In this document: positions 27,648 through 36,491 of the stretch, piece after piece | Numbering within the stretch: the first letter of the stretch is position 1 | Layout: each line of letters starts with the position of its first letter | Source: Tepidamorphaceae bacterium | GTDB taxonomy: Bacteria; Pseudomonadota; Alphaproteobacteria; Rhizobiales; Tepidamorphaceae | Reading direction: 5' to 3' | DNA: 64,000 bases | Assembly (NCBI GenBank): GCA_028279445.1 | Contig: JANQNT010000022.1 | Span: 186,001 to 250,000 of the forward strand | Position numbers and translations under genes: made by a program | The notes under the pieces: model-generated | Database searches by the model: none | Told to the model about the DNA's origin: nothing | Seen by the model: the letters and a program-made list of their open reading frames with translations, nothing else

Positions 27648-29045
27648 TTACTCAATAGGCTCATCTTTCCGGGCCCCATCCACGATGGCCGCAAGCGCCC
27701 GGTACCCCGCGTCGATGGACGTCGTCTCGGCCTTGCCCTGGGCAAGGAAGGCTTCCAGCGGGTCGTTGAGCGCAATCGCTTCGTCGACCTTTGGGTCGCT
27801 TCCCTTCCTGTAGGCACCAAGCCGTATCAGTTCCTCCATGTCCGCATACGTTGCCAACAACGCCCGCGCTTTGGTGATCGCGGGCAGGTAGTTGGCATCC
27901 GCCGCATCAGGCATGGTACGCGAAACTGATTTCAGAACGTTAATGGCCGGATAGCGGCCGCGCTCGGCGATGGCGCGCTCCATGACGATGTGTCCATCGA
28001 CGATGGACCGCACCGCGTCCGAGATCGGTTCGTTGTGGTCGTCGCCCTCCACCAGAACGGTGAACAGGCCGGTTACAGAGCCGGCCCCCACCGTGCCTGG
28101 ACCCGCGCGTTCCAGCAGTTTCGGCAATTCGGTGAACACCGTCGGCGTGTAGCCCTTGGCCGTTGGCGGCTCGCCGCTCGCCAGGCCGATCTCACGCTGC
28201 GCCATGGCGAAACGGGTCAGCGAATCCATCATCAACAGCACATTGCTGCCCCGGTCGCGGAAGTACTCCGCCACGCTCATGGTCAGCAGCGCCGCCTGAC
28301 GGCGCACCAGTGCGGGTTCATCGGAGGTGGCGACGATCACCACCGCCCGCTTCATGCCGTCCGGCCCCAGATCGTCCTGCAGGAACTCCTGCACCTCGCG
28401 GCCGCGCTCGCCGATCAGCCCGATGACCGCCACATCCGCATCGGTGTTGCGCGCGATCATCGAGAACAGCACGGATTTGCCGACCCCCGAACCGGCGAAG
28501 ATGCCCATGCGCTGGCCGCGGCAGCAGGTGGTGAAGGTATTGAGCGCGCGCACCCCCAGATCGACCGGGGCGCCGACCCGCGCCCGGCTGTGCGCGGCGG
28601 GCGGCTTGGCGCGCAGCGGGTAAGCCTGCGGACCGCCTGGCAGCGCGCCCTTGCCGTCGATCGGCTTGCCGCGCCCGTCGATCACCCTGCCGAGCCACCC
28701 ATTGGTCGGCCGTATCGCCGCTTCCTGCGTCTCGACCAGCGCCGGGCAACCCATGCGCACGCCGTCCAGGCTGTCGAGCGGCAGCGCCAGCGCCCGCTCG
28801 CCCCGGAACCCGACGACCTCGCAGCGCACCGGATGCGGGCACCCGTCGGTGATCTTGAGCCGCGAGCCCACGCGCATCTGGCGCACCGGCCCGGCGACCT
28901 CCACCAGCAGGCCCTGCAACGCGGTGACGCGGCCGAACAGCGCCACCTCGCCGACCGCCTCGATGTCCGCGCTGAGCGAGCGCATGCGCTCCTCGCGCGC
29001 CGATGCGTGAAGATCGTGTTGCAGTTCGGTCTCGTTCGTAACCAT
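27648..29045 (-). CDS. fliI: Flagellum-specific ATP synthase FliI
   Basis: The product is a 465-residue F1-beta-like ATPase that energises flagellar protein export. Walker A is GSGVGKS (185-191), with the GERGREVQEFLQDDL motif and Walker B LLMMDSLTRFAMAQREI. The GLASGEPPTAKGYTPTVFTELPKLLERAG stretch is FliI-specific. It is divergent from ctrA across a 342-bp control region, and fliJ follows. CtrA control from that region is likely. Confidence 0.97.
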   Translation of the reverse strand: MVTNETELQHDLHASAREERMRSLSADIEAVGEVALFGRVTALQGLLVEVAGPVRQMRVGSRLKITDGCPHPVRCEVVGFRGERALALPLDSLDGVRMGCPALVETQEAAIRPTNGWLGRVIDGRGKPIDGKGALPGGPQAYPLRAKPPAAHSRARVGAPVDLGVRALNTFTTCCRGQRMGIFAGSGVGKSVLFSMIARNTDADVAVIGLIGERGREVQEFLQDDLGPDGMKRAVVIVATSDEPALVRRQAALLTMSVAEYFRDRGSNVLLMMDSLTRFAMAQREIGLASGEPPTAKGYTPTVFTELPKLLERAGPGTVGAGSVTGLFTVLVEGDDHNEPISDAVRSIVDGHIVMERAIAERGRYPAINVLKSVSRTMPDAADANYLPAITKARALLATYADMEELIRLGAYRKGSDPKVDEAIALNDPLEAFLAQGKAETTSIDAGYRALAAIVDGARKDEPIE

Positions 29046-29121
29046 TCGTTTACGAGCCTCGAAAATACTGGGTCCTGGAGTTTAAGTGCCGGTTGGCCGG
29101 TAAACGCCTTCGCCACGCTGC

Positions 29122-29311
29122 GAATCAGCGTTCGAAACGGCGAGTCGGGTGAATCGGTTAACCACGCTTCTTAAACCACTTTATCAGGCTTTCCATACGC
29201 GAATTATTCCGCATTTTCAGTGTTATGATGCGATTCGCATAACGGAAAGTGTAAGACAAAGGTTGACGCGAATCAGCTTTTGTTAACCATTGCGGCTTAA
29301 CAATCAGATTC
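29122..29311. promoter_or_regulatory. fliI-ctrA control region: six GANTC sites and paired TTAA half-sites
   Basis: GANTC (CcrM methylation) sites start at 29122, 29142, 29151, 29232, 29270 and 29307, six in 190 bp. TTAA half-sites occur in pairs at 29158 and 29171 (9 bases between) and at 29283 and 29297 (10 bases between), the latter starting with TTAACCAT. None has the exact N7 spacing, so these are CtrA-like half-sites rather than perfect boxes. The region is AT-rich and is the only DNA between fliI and ctrA. Methylation-state control of ctrA, as at Caulobacter ctrA P1, is the obvious hypothesis. Confidence 0.65.
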
Positions 29312-29387
29312 GCAAGCTGTATCGGCCGGCACCGCACGATTGGGGTCGCGGCAGCCGTGTCGGGATTGGCAGCGGAAGGGGACTGGC

Positions 29388-30077
29388 ATGCGGGTTTTGC
29401 TGATCGAGGACGACAGCGCCACGGCACAAAGCATCGAACTGATGCTGAAGTCCGAGAGCTTCAACGTTTATGTGACGGATCTCGGCGAAGAGGGCATCGA
29501 CCTCGGCAAGATCTACGATTACGACATCATTCTTCTCGATCTCGGCCTGCCCGACATGAGCGGCTACGAGGTTCTGAAGACACTGCGCCTGTCGAAGGTC
29601 AAGACGCCGATCCTGATCCTGTCCGGCAATTCCGGCATCGAGGACAAGGTCCGCGGCCTGGGCGTTGGCGCCGACGACTACATGACCAAGCCGTTCCACA
29701 AGGACGAACTGGTCGCGCGCATCCACGCCATCGTGCGCCGCTCCAAGGGTCACGCCCAGTCGGTCATCACCACCGGCGATCTCACCGTCAATCTCGACAC
29801 CAAGACGGTCGAGGTGGGCGGCCAGCGCGTGCATCTGACCGGCAAGGAATACCAGATGCTCGAGCTGCTCTCGCTGCGCAAGGGCACGACGCTGACCAAG
29901 GAGATGTTCCTCAATCATCTCTACGGCGGCATCGACGAGCCGGAGCTGAAGATCATCGACGTGTTCATCTGCAAGCTGCGCAAGAAGCTGTCGACGGCGA
30001 CCGGCGGCAAGAACTACATCGAGACGGTCTGGGGCCGCGGCTACGTGCTGCGCGATCCCGAAGACGAGGCGGCCTGA
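29388..30077 (+). CDS. ctrA: Cell-cycle master response regulator CtrA
   Basis: The product is a 229-residue OmpR-type regulator with the CtrA wording throughout. The receiver pocket is Glu7-Asp8-Asp9, the phospho-acceptor is Asp51 ([19 protein letters not shown]), with Ser79 and Lys101. The winged helix spans about 125-225 ([43 protein letters not shown]). The C-terminus ends in two alanines, like the ClpXP-recognised end of Caulobacter CtrA. ATG 29388 follows GGAAGGGGA; 16 in-frame codons further upstream are not conserved. It is divergent from fliI and followed by a terminator. It receives phosphate through ChpT, also encoded here. Confidence 0.98.
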   Translation: MRVLLIEDDSATAQSIELMLKSESFNVYVTDLGEEGIDLGKIYDYDIILLDLGLPDMSGYEVLKTLRLSKVKTPILILSGNSGIEDKVRGLGVGADDYMTKPFHKDELVARIHAIVRRSKGHAQSVITTGDLTVNLDTKTVEVGGQRVHLTGKEYQMLELLSLRKGTTLTKEMFLNHLYGGIDEPELKIIDVFICKLRKKLSTATGGKNYIETVWGRGYVLRDPEDEAA

Positions 30078-30108
30078 CGCGCCTACCTTCAACCGCAGAA
30101 TTCAAGAC

Positions 30109-30145
30109 AACCCGCGCCGGGCCTGACCGACGCGGGTTTTTCTTT
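30109..30145 (+). terminator. Rho-independent terminator of ctrA
   Basis: AACCCGCG (30109-30116) pairs with CGCGGGTT (30131-30138), followed by a T-rich run to 30145. Confidence 0.85.
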
Positions 30146-30262
30146 GCGGCATGTCGCAATCAATGAAATGCCGGAAAAATCAACACACTAGCTTGTCTTG
30201 AGCCCGGCAAGGGCGCCCGGCATCTCCCCGGCCGAGCGTGTGACGGGCCAGGATGAGCACCG

Positions 30263-31210
30263 CTAGCGACGGATCGGCAACACCTTGGCGCTCGCGGCCG
30301 CCGCGGGCGTCCCGACCGCCCGCTGAACGGCCATGTCTCGTCCCGATGCCACCGCCTGCCGGCGCAGACGTGTCGGATCGTCGAGGGCTGAATCGACCTC
30401 GACATTGGGGCGATAAATGCCACGCGCGCCCTCCACCCGGACGAACGCGTCGGTCAGCCCGACGACAGTCTCCGCCGCGCCCAGCACCAGATAACCGTCC
30501 GGCGCCATCTGCCGGGCCAGCCGGTCGAACACGTCGCGCTTGGTCTCAGCATCGAAATAGATCAGCACGTTGCGGCAGTAGATGACATCGAACTGGCCGA
30601 GCGCCGTGAACGGGTCGAGCAGGTTCATGACCCGGTAGTTGACCATGCCGCGCATCGACGGGTTGATCTGCCACATCTCGCCTTGCTGGCTGAAGTACTT
30701 GATCAGGAATTGCGCCGGCAGACCGCGCTGCACCTCGAACTGGCTGTAGAAGCCGGTGCGCGCCTTCTCGATGACATCCTTCGAAAGGTCCGTGCCGATG
30801 ATCTCGGTGTGCCAGTTGGGCAGTTGCGGCGCCATTTCCTTCAAGATCATGGCCAGCGAATAAGGCTCCTGGCCGGTGGAGGCGGCCGCGCACCAAATGC
30901 GCAGCTTGCGTTGCTCGCTGCGCAACTCGCGCAAGGTCGGAACGATCCGGTCGCGGAACTCGTCGAAGGGCGTCTTGTCGCGGAAGAAGAAGGACTCGTT
31001 GGTCGTCATCGCCTCGATGACGGCCTCTTCGAGCGCCTTTTCGCGCCCCATGCGCAGAGCGGCCACCATGGCCGTGGCATCCTCGTGGCCATGCTGGCGG
31101 GCCACGGGTGTCAGGCGGCTGTCGACGAGATACTGCTTGTCGGCGGCCAGATCGAGCCCCGAACGCGTCTTCAAAAACGTCTGAAGAAATGTGAAATCGG
31201 CCGGCGTCAT
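30263..31210 (-). CDS. cheR: Chemotaxis protein methyltransferase CheR
   Basis: The product has 315 residues. It methylates glutamates of chemoreceptors using SAM. Visible are the N-terminal helical domain, the TTNESFFFRDKTPFDEF motif, the SAM pocket WCAAASTGQEPYSLAMIL and the DVIYCRNVLIYFD motif. A 45-residue C-terminal tail (Ala/Arg-rich) follows the catalytic domain. It lies at the end of the operon; its ATG overlaps the cheB stop (ATGA). Confidence 0.96.
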   Translation of the reverse strand: MTPADFTFLQTFLKTRSGLDLAADKQYLVDSRLTPVARQHGHEDATAMVAALRMGREKALEEAVIEAMTTNESFFFRDKTPFDEFRDRIVPTLRELRSEQRKLRIWCAAASTGQEPYSLAMILKEMAPQLPNWHTEIIGTDLSKDVIEKARTGFYSQFEVQRGLPAQFLIKYFSQQGEMWQINPSMRGMVNYRVMNLLDPFTALGQFDVIYCRNVLIYFDAETKRDVFDRLARQMAPDGYLVLGAAETVVGLTDAFVRVEGARGIYRPNVEVDSALDDPTRLRRQAVASGRDMAVQRAVGTPAAAASAKVLPIRR

Positions 31211-32352
31211 GATACGCGAACTCCACCCAATTTATTGATATTATTAGGTAAATCACTGATCGAGAGGACCGCTGAACAAACCCCGCGCTGAACCGCCGCC
31301 TTCGGCATGCCCCACACCACACTGCTGGCCTCGTCCTGCGCCAGCACGGTGCCGCCGGCAGCGGCGATTGCCTCGGCGCCATCGGCGCCATCGCTACCCA
31401 TGCCGGTGAGCACGCACGCCAGCACTGTCGGCCCGAACACGCATGCCAGCGAGCGGAACAGCGGATCGACCGCGGGGCGGCAGAAATGCACCGGCGGATC
31501 GTCGGTCAGCCGGATCAGGGGCGCGGAACGGGTCCCTTCGATCACCATGTGCCGACCGCCCGGAGCAACCAGGATGCGCCCCGGCGCAACCGTCTCGCCA
31601 TCGCCTGCCTCAGCGGCCGGAATACCGGTCGCCTGGGTCAGATGCTTGGCCAGCATGGCGGTGAAGGTCGGCGGCATGTGCTGGGTGATTACCACAGGCC
31701 AACGCGCGAACAGTGATTTGTCGATGTTGCCGAGCACCGCGCTCAGCGCCATCGGTCCGCCAGTGGAAGAGCCGAAGGCAAGCACGGCCGGCGCAACGCC
31801 GGAGGGCGCGCGCAGCTTGAAGGCGGTGTCGCCGGACTCCGGAGCGCTGGCGATGGCCGGCGCCGCCGTGGTCGGGCGCGCCGTGGTGCCGGCGGCGCGG
31901 GCGAGCGCGCGCGCCCCCAGCGCGCGCACCTTGGCGACCAGTTGGCGGCGGAAGTCCGCCGAACCGGAAACGCCATTGTCGGATTCCGGCTTGGTGATGT
32001 AATCGGCCGCACCCAGCGAAAGGGCCTTGAGGCTGATCTCGGCGTTGCGCCGCGTCACCGTCGACGACATCACGACGCGCGCGCCGGGGCAGGCCTTCAA
32101 CAGCAGCGGCAGCGCGGTCAGGCCGTCCATTTCCGGCATTTCGACATCGAGCACGATGACATGCGGCCGGTCGGCTGCGATTTTCTCGACCGCCATCTTG
32201 CCGTTGCGATAGCTGCTGACCAGACGCAACCCGTCCTCGTCCTCGATCCAGCGCGACACCAGCCCGCGCACGACGACGGCATCGTCGATGATCGAGACCC
32301 GGATGTCCTGCGGCTCGGCGGCGGCCGGCTTTGCCAGTGTTGCGACGGGCAC
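31207..32352 (-). CDS. cheB: Protein-glutamate methylesterase CheB
   Basis: The product has 381 residues. The receiver domain (phospho-acceptor Asp69 in VIVLDVEMPEMDGL) is joined through an Ala/Thr-rich linker to the esterase domain. The catalytic triad motifs are present: FGSSTGGP (Ser), ITQHMPP (His) and GMGSDGADG (Asp). It removes methyl groups from chemoreceptors when phosphorylated by CheA. Upstream is cheY; downstream cheR is coupled by a 4-bp overlap. Confidence 0.97.
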   Translation of the reverse strand: MPVATLAKPAAAEPQDIRVSIIDDAVVVRGLVSRWIEDEDGLRLVSSYRNGKMAVEKIAADRPHVIVLDVEMPEMDGLTALPLLLKACPGARVVMSSTVTRRNAEISLKALSLGAADYITKPESDNGVSGSADFRRQLVAKVRALGARALARAAGTTARPTTAAPAIASAPESGDTAFKLRAPSGVAPAVLAFGSSTGGPMALSAVLGNIDKSLFARWPVVITQHMPPTFTAMLAKHLTQATGIPAAEAGDGETVAPGRILVAPGGRHMVIEGTRSAPLIRLTDDPPVHFCRPAVDPLFRSLACVFGPTVLACVLTGMGSDGADGAEAIAAAGGTVLAQDEASSVVWGMPKAAVQRGVCSAVLSISDLPNNINKLGGVRVS

Positions 32353-32440
32353 GGCTGCAATCCCCCATTTCAGGCACGCGAAAGGGTTCGCGCGCGCGGC
32401 ACGGCGTTGGCGCGAAACGCGCCGGCAACGGCAGATGCGA

Positions 32441-32809
32441 TCAGTTGAGCAGACCGGTCTGCAGAAACTTGGCTTCGATGATTTCGCGGTCGAACGGCTT
32501 CATGATGTATTCGTCGGCGCCCGCCCGCAGCGCGCAGGCGATCTTGCCGATGTCATTTTCCGTGGTGCAGAAAACGACCTTCGGCGAGGCACCTCCGGGC
32601 ATCTTGCGAACCTCGTGCAGAAAGGACAGGCCGTCCATGCGCGGCATGTTCCAGTCCAGCAGAATGGCGTCGGGGAGCGTCTCGGTGCACTTCTCGAGCG
32701 CGGTGTCGCCGTCATCGGCTTCACTGACGCTGAAACCGATTTCCTCGAGGATGCGGCGTGCGACCTTCCGGATCACGCTGGAATCGTCAACGACTAGACA
32801 GGTTTTCAT
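32441..32809 (-). CDS. cheY: Chemotaxis response regulator CheY
   Basis: The product is a 122-residue single receiver domain: Asp8-Asp9, phospho-acceptor Asp52 (ILLDWNMPRMDGL), Thr82 and Lys104 (IMKPF). The wording is that of alphaproteobacterial motor-binding CheY proteins. It sits between cheW and cheB in the operon, with about 70-90 bp on either side. Confidence 0.95.
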   Translation of the reverse strand: MKTCLVVDDSSVIRKVARRILEEIGFSVSEADDGDTALEKCTETLPDAILLDWNMPRMDGLSFLHEVRKMPGGASPKVVFCTTENDIGKIACALRAGADEYIMKPFDREIIEAKFLQTGLLN

Positions 32810-32877
32810 CGGGCAGTCCCCGTACGCTGAAACACATCAAACTCTATTCACTCTACGTCATTGTACTTGCCAAACCC

Positions 32878-33366
32878 TTACGCAGCGGCATTCACCATGG
32901 CATTCGTGGTGGTCATGGCCAGGATGCGCTCGACGTCGAGCAACACCATCAACTGGCCTTCCAGCCGGTGCACGCCGGCGGAGACTTCCGCCCAGCGCGG
33001 GTCCAGATTGGCCGGGTTGGTCTCGACCGCCTCCGGCGGCAATCGCAGCACCTCGCCGACCTGATCGATGACGAGCCCGTAGGATTCGCCGTTGAACTCG
33101 ATGCCGACGGCCATCGGCACCGCATTGTCGGAACGCGGCGCCAGGCCGAGCCGGCGGCGCATGTCGATTGCCGTGACGATGCGCCCACGCAGGTTCAGCA
33201 CCCCGGCAACCTCCGGGCGCGCCTGCGGCACCCGGGTCATGTTCTGCGGCACGAACACGTCGTGCACATCGTCAATCGCCATACCGAACAACTGCCGGCC
33301 GATCATGGCGGTGATGTACTCGCGGGCGTTGCCCGTCTCACCATCGTGAAGCTGCGAATTGCTCAT
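32878..33366 (-). CDS. cheW: Chemotaxis coupling protein CheW
   Basis: The product has 162 residues. The SH3-like CheW fold is seen in REYITAMIGRQLFGMAIDDVHDVFVPQNMTRVPQARPEVAGVLNLRGRIVTAIDMRRRLGL. It couples receptors to CheA. The start overlaps the cheA stop by 4 bp (ATGA). No chemoreceptor gene occurs in the cluster, so receptors must be encoded elsewhere. Confidence 0.96.
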   Translation of the reverse strand: MSNSQLHDGETGNAREYITAMIGRQLFGMAIDDVHDVFVPQNMTRVPQARPEVAGVLNLRGRIVTAIDMRRRLGLAPRSDNAVPMAVGIEFNGESYGLVIDQVGEVLRLPPEAVETNPANLDPRWAEVSAGVHRLEGQLMVLLDVERILAMTTTNAMVNAAA

Positions 33367-36323
33367 GCCGCCGCTCCGCTGCTGGACTTGCCGAGGTCGT
33401 CGATGGAGGCGAGCAGACCATGGCGGTCGAACTTCGCCACGAAGTCGTGGAAACCGGCCTGGCGACCGCGATCGATGATGCCCGGCGCGGCGTGCGACGA
33501 CAGCGCGATTACCGGCTTGTCGGAGAACCGCGATGACGCGTTGATGCGCTCGGCCAGCTCGAAGCCGTCCATGCCCGGCATCTCGATGTCGCTGACGATC
33601 AGGTCGACATCTTCGCCGTCTTCCAGCGCGTCCAGCGCCGCCTTGCCGTTGTCGAAGGTCTTCACCGCATAGCCCGCCGCCGTCAGCACGGGCGTGAGCA
33701 TGTTGCGGAAGAAGGCGGAGTCGTCGACCAGCATCACCGAGCGCGCCGGCGCGGACGTACCGCCCTCCTTGGGCAGGAACCAGTCCTCGTAGGCCTGCGG
33801 CAGGTAATGACCCACATCGATGATCTCCGTCGCCTTGTCCTTGATCACCGCAGAGCCAAGCACACCGGGCGCCGCCGACTTGACCTCGACGGAGAGTTCC
33901 TCCTCGACGATGTCGACGATGGCGTCGATGACCAGACCCATGGAGCGGCCCATATCGGTGAACACCAGCATCGGCTGGGTGCCGCTCTCGCGCTGCGCCA
34001 CGTCCTCGTTGACATAGACGAGCGGCATCAGCGCACCCCGGTACTGGACAAGATCGCGGCCGTCGGAGCGTTCGATCTTCTCGATGTCGATGTCCTCCAG
34101 GCGGGTGACCAGCGACAGCGGCACCGCCTTGGGTTCCGAACCGCCGGCGGTGAACAGCAACAGGCTGGTCAACTCGCGCGCGGCAGTGTGCTCGGTGCCG
34201 TGCTCGGCATCCTGCTCGATGGCTTCGGCCACCTCGGCGCGGATTGTGTTGGCGACGCCGTTGGGATCGATGATCATGATCACCGAGCCGTCGCCAAGAA
34301 TGGTGTTGCCCGAGAAGGTGGAGATGTCGCGCAGCATGTTGGCCATCGGCTTGACGACGATTTCCTCGGTGTGGAAGACGCCGTCCACCACGATCCCGAA
34401 GATGTTGCCGCCAACCTGGGTGACAACGATGAATCCGTCCTCCTCGACGGCATCGTCATCCGGCTTGGGGTGTTCCTGCGCGGGGCGCACCTCCTCGGCT
34501 TCGCACGGCGTGGCGTCGCCGTCCGCAGCCACCTCCTCGGGCTCCGGCGCATCCGCCTGCGCCGGTGGTTCGACATGGTCGATACCGAGAATGTCGCGCA
34601 TCGAGATCAGCGGCAGCAGCTTGTTGCGCAGCCGCAGCACCGGTGTGTCCTTGATGCGCTCGATGCGATGTTCGGAATCGCTCTGGGCGCGGACCAGTTC
34701 GACCACCGCCAGTTGCGGGATCGCGAAACGCTCGCCGGCGCATTCGACGATCAGCGCCGAGACGATCGCAAGCGTCAGCGGGATCTTGATGGTGAAGGTG
34801 GTGCCTTCGCCCTGAACCGATTTCAGATCGATGGACCCGCCGATCAGCTCGATATTGGTGCGCACCACGTCCATGCCGACGCCGCGCCCGGACACCGACG
34901 TCACTTCCTTGGCGGTCGAGAATCCGGCATCGAAGACGAAGCGCTGGATCTGCGTCTCCGACATCTTCTCCAGCTCGGCTTCGGTGGCGATCCCGTTGTC
35001 GAGGATCTTCTTCTTGATCTTCTCCACGTTCAGCCCGCGCCCGTCGTCGGCGATCGAGATGATGATGTGGCCGCCCTCGTGATAGGCGCTGAGCCGGATC
35101 ACGCCCTTGGCGGGCTTGCCGGCATCGACGCGCTCATCGGTATCCTCAAGGCCGTGATCGGCCGAGTTGCGGACCATGTGGGTCAGCGGGTCCTTGATCA
35201 GTTCCAGCACCTGGCGGTCGAGCTCGGTCTCCTGGCCGACCATCTCCAGTTCGATATCCTTGTTCAGTTCCCGCGACAGGTCGCGCACGATGCGCGGCAG
35301 CTTCTGCCAGGCGTTGCCGATCGGCTGCATGCGCGTCTTCATGACGCCTTCCTGCAACTCGGCAGTGACGTTGGAGAGCCGCTGCAGCGGCACCTTGAAT
35401 TCGGAATCCTCGTGCCGGCGGACGATCTCCAGCAGCTGATTGCGCGTCAGCACCAGTTCGCTGACCGTGGTGATCAGATGCTCCAGCGTGTCCACATTGA
35501 CCCGCAGTGAGGCCTGCTGCACTGGCGCGTCGGTCTTCGGCGCGGCGGCCTGGTCCTTGGCGGGCGCCGGCTTGGCTGCGTCAGCCTTGGCTGGATCGGC
35601 TTTGGCTGGTTCAGCCTTGGCCTCCTCGTCCGAAGCCGCGGCCTCGGATGACTTCGCCGCCTCGGCAGATTCCGCGTCCGCCGTCTCTGCTTCCGCAGTG
35701 GCCGCATCGTCCGAGCCATCAGTGGACGCGACGGGATCGGGAAGGTGCAGCTCCGGCCCTTCGGCTTCCTGGAACGCGCGCTCCAGTTCGTCGAGCGAAA
35801 CCTCGCCGGCCTTGATCTCGCGTTCAGGCTCCGGGGCCGCCTCAGGTTCTTCGCCGGGTTCGCCGTCAGGCGCGGCAACTTCGGCGGCCGCGTCCTCGCC
35901 GCCAGCGTCCACCGGCGCCTGGCCATCGCCATCCTCCGCGCCCGCGTCACCCGCCTCGGTCATCCGGTCGAGCTCGGAGATCAGGTCGTCGTCACAGCCT
36001 TCCGGCTCCGACCCCGTCTCGCCGAGCCCGGTGAGGATTTCCTTCAAGCGGTCGATGGAATTGAGGATCAGCGACACCGCCTCCGGGGTCACGGCCGCAC
36101 CCTCGCGGAATTTGCCCATCAGGCTTTCCGCCGCATGGGCAAGCGACTCAAGGCGCGGCAGACCAAGGAAGCCGCACGTCCCCTTGATGGTGTGGACAAG
36201 CCGAAAGATGTTGTCGAGGATCTCGGCGTTGTTGGGCTCCTGCTCGAACTTTACCAGTTCGACGTCGACCACATCGAGGCTCTCGAATGTCTCGGTGAGG
36301 AATTCGCTTAGGAGATCGTCCAT
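33363..36323 (-). CDS. cheA: Hybrid chemotaxis histidine kinase CheA with extra CheW-like and receiver domains
   Basis: The product has 986 residues from the ATG at 36323 (a 9-codon longer frame starts inside a palindrome and is less likely). Domain order: Hpt/P1 (1-120, phospho-His44 in RLVHTIKGTC); a long Ala/Glu/Pro-rich acidic linker (about 120-280); P3 dimerisation and P4 ATPase (HMVRNSADHGLE, DDGRGLN, GRGVGMDVV); a CheW-like P5 interrupted by an acidic insert of about 50 residues; a second CheW-like domain (TSLLLFTAGG...YLPQAYEDW); and a C-terminal receiver (VMLVDDSAFFRNML...VSDIEMPGMDGFELAE). Classical CheA is about 650 residues and has neither of the last two. It is the first gene of cheA-W-Y-B-R. 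Confidence 0.95.
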   Translation of the reverse strand: MDDLLSEFLTETFESLDVVDVELVKFEQEPNNAEILDNIFRLVHTIKGTCGFLGLPRLESLAHAAESLMGKFREGAAVTPEAVSLILNSIDRLKEILTGLGETGSEPEGCDDDLISELDRMTEAGDAGAEDGDGQAPVDAGGEDAAAEVAAPDGEPGEEPEAAPEPEREIKAGEVSLDELERAFQEAEGPELHLPDPVASTDGSDDAATAEAETADAESAEAAKSSEAAASDEEAKAEPAKADPAKADAAKPAPAKDQAAAPKTDAPVQQASLRVNVDTLEHLITTVSELVLTRNQLLEIVRRHEDSEFKVPLQRLSNVTAELQEGVMKTRMQPIGNAWQKLPRIVRDLSRELNKDIELEMVGQETELDRQVLELIKDPLTHMVRNSADHGLEDTDERVDAGKPAKGVIRLSAYHEGGHIIISIADDGRGLNVEKIKKKILDNGIATEAELEKMSETQIQRFVFDAGFSTAKEVTSVSGRGVGMDVVRTNIELIGGSIDLKSVQGEGTTFTIKIPLTLAIVSALIVECAGERFAIPQLAVVELVRAQSDSEHRIERIKDTPVLRLRNKLLPLISMRDILGIDHVEPPAQADAPEPEEVAADGDATPCEAEEVRPAQEHPKPDDDAVEEDGFIVVTQVGGNIFGIVVDGVFHTEEIVVKPMANMLRDISTFSGNTILGDGSVIMIIDPNGVANTIRAEVAEAIEQDAEHGTEHTAARELTSLLLFTAGGSEPKAVPLSLVTRLEDIDIEKIERSDGRDLVQYRGALMPLVYVNEDVAQRESGTQPMLVFTDMGRSMGLVIDAIVDIVEEELSVEVKSAAPGVLGSAVIKDKATEIIDVGHYLPQAYEDWFLPKEGGTSAPARSVMLVDDSAFFRNMLTPVLTAAGYAVKTFDNGKAALDALEDGEDVDLIVSDIEMPGMDGFELAERINASSRFSDKPVIALSSHAAPGIIDRGRQAGFHDFVAKFDRHGLLASIDDLGKSSSGAAA

Positions 36324-36348
36324 GCGCCGGCACCCGTCTGCACACGTC

Positions 36349-36386
36349 ATAGTTGTAAACTCGAACTTACAACTATCACCGATAGT
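36349..36386. promoter_or_regulatory. Two overlapping palindromes upstream of cheA
   Basis: The first has perfect 10-base arms ATAGTTGTAA and TTACAACTAT separated by 8 bases (36349-36376). The second, ACTATC-ACC-GATAGT (36372-36386), overlaps it. They lie 26-63 bp upstream of the cheA start codon in the AT-rich gap between chpT and cheA, the natural place for an operator of the chemotaxis operon. Confidence 0.6.
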
Positions 36387-36491
36387 GTTTGCAAAGGGTT
36401 AAGGTTGACGCGGCGGCGCGCCGTGCCGTCGCGAATGGCGTTATCGCACAGGTGGGATCGGGAAATCGGCCAGTCGGGCCAGGCGCTTGGC

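Noticed and set aside
29158..29300. TTAA pairs upstream of ctrA as perfect CtrA boxes
   Set aside because: Spacings are 9 and 10 bases, not 7; kept only as half-sites within the control region.
33807..35510. A 567-codon antisense frame over cheA
   Set aside because: Shadow of cheA; no conserved motif.
36324..36350. Upstream ATG (36350) as the cheA start
   Set aside because: It lies inside the 28-bp palindrome and adds nine residues with no similarity to Hpt domains; the ATG at 36323 gives the usual MDDLLSEFL opening.
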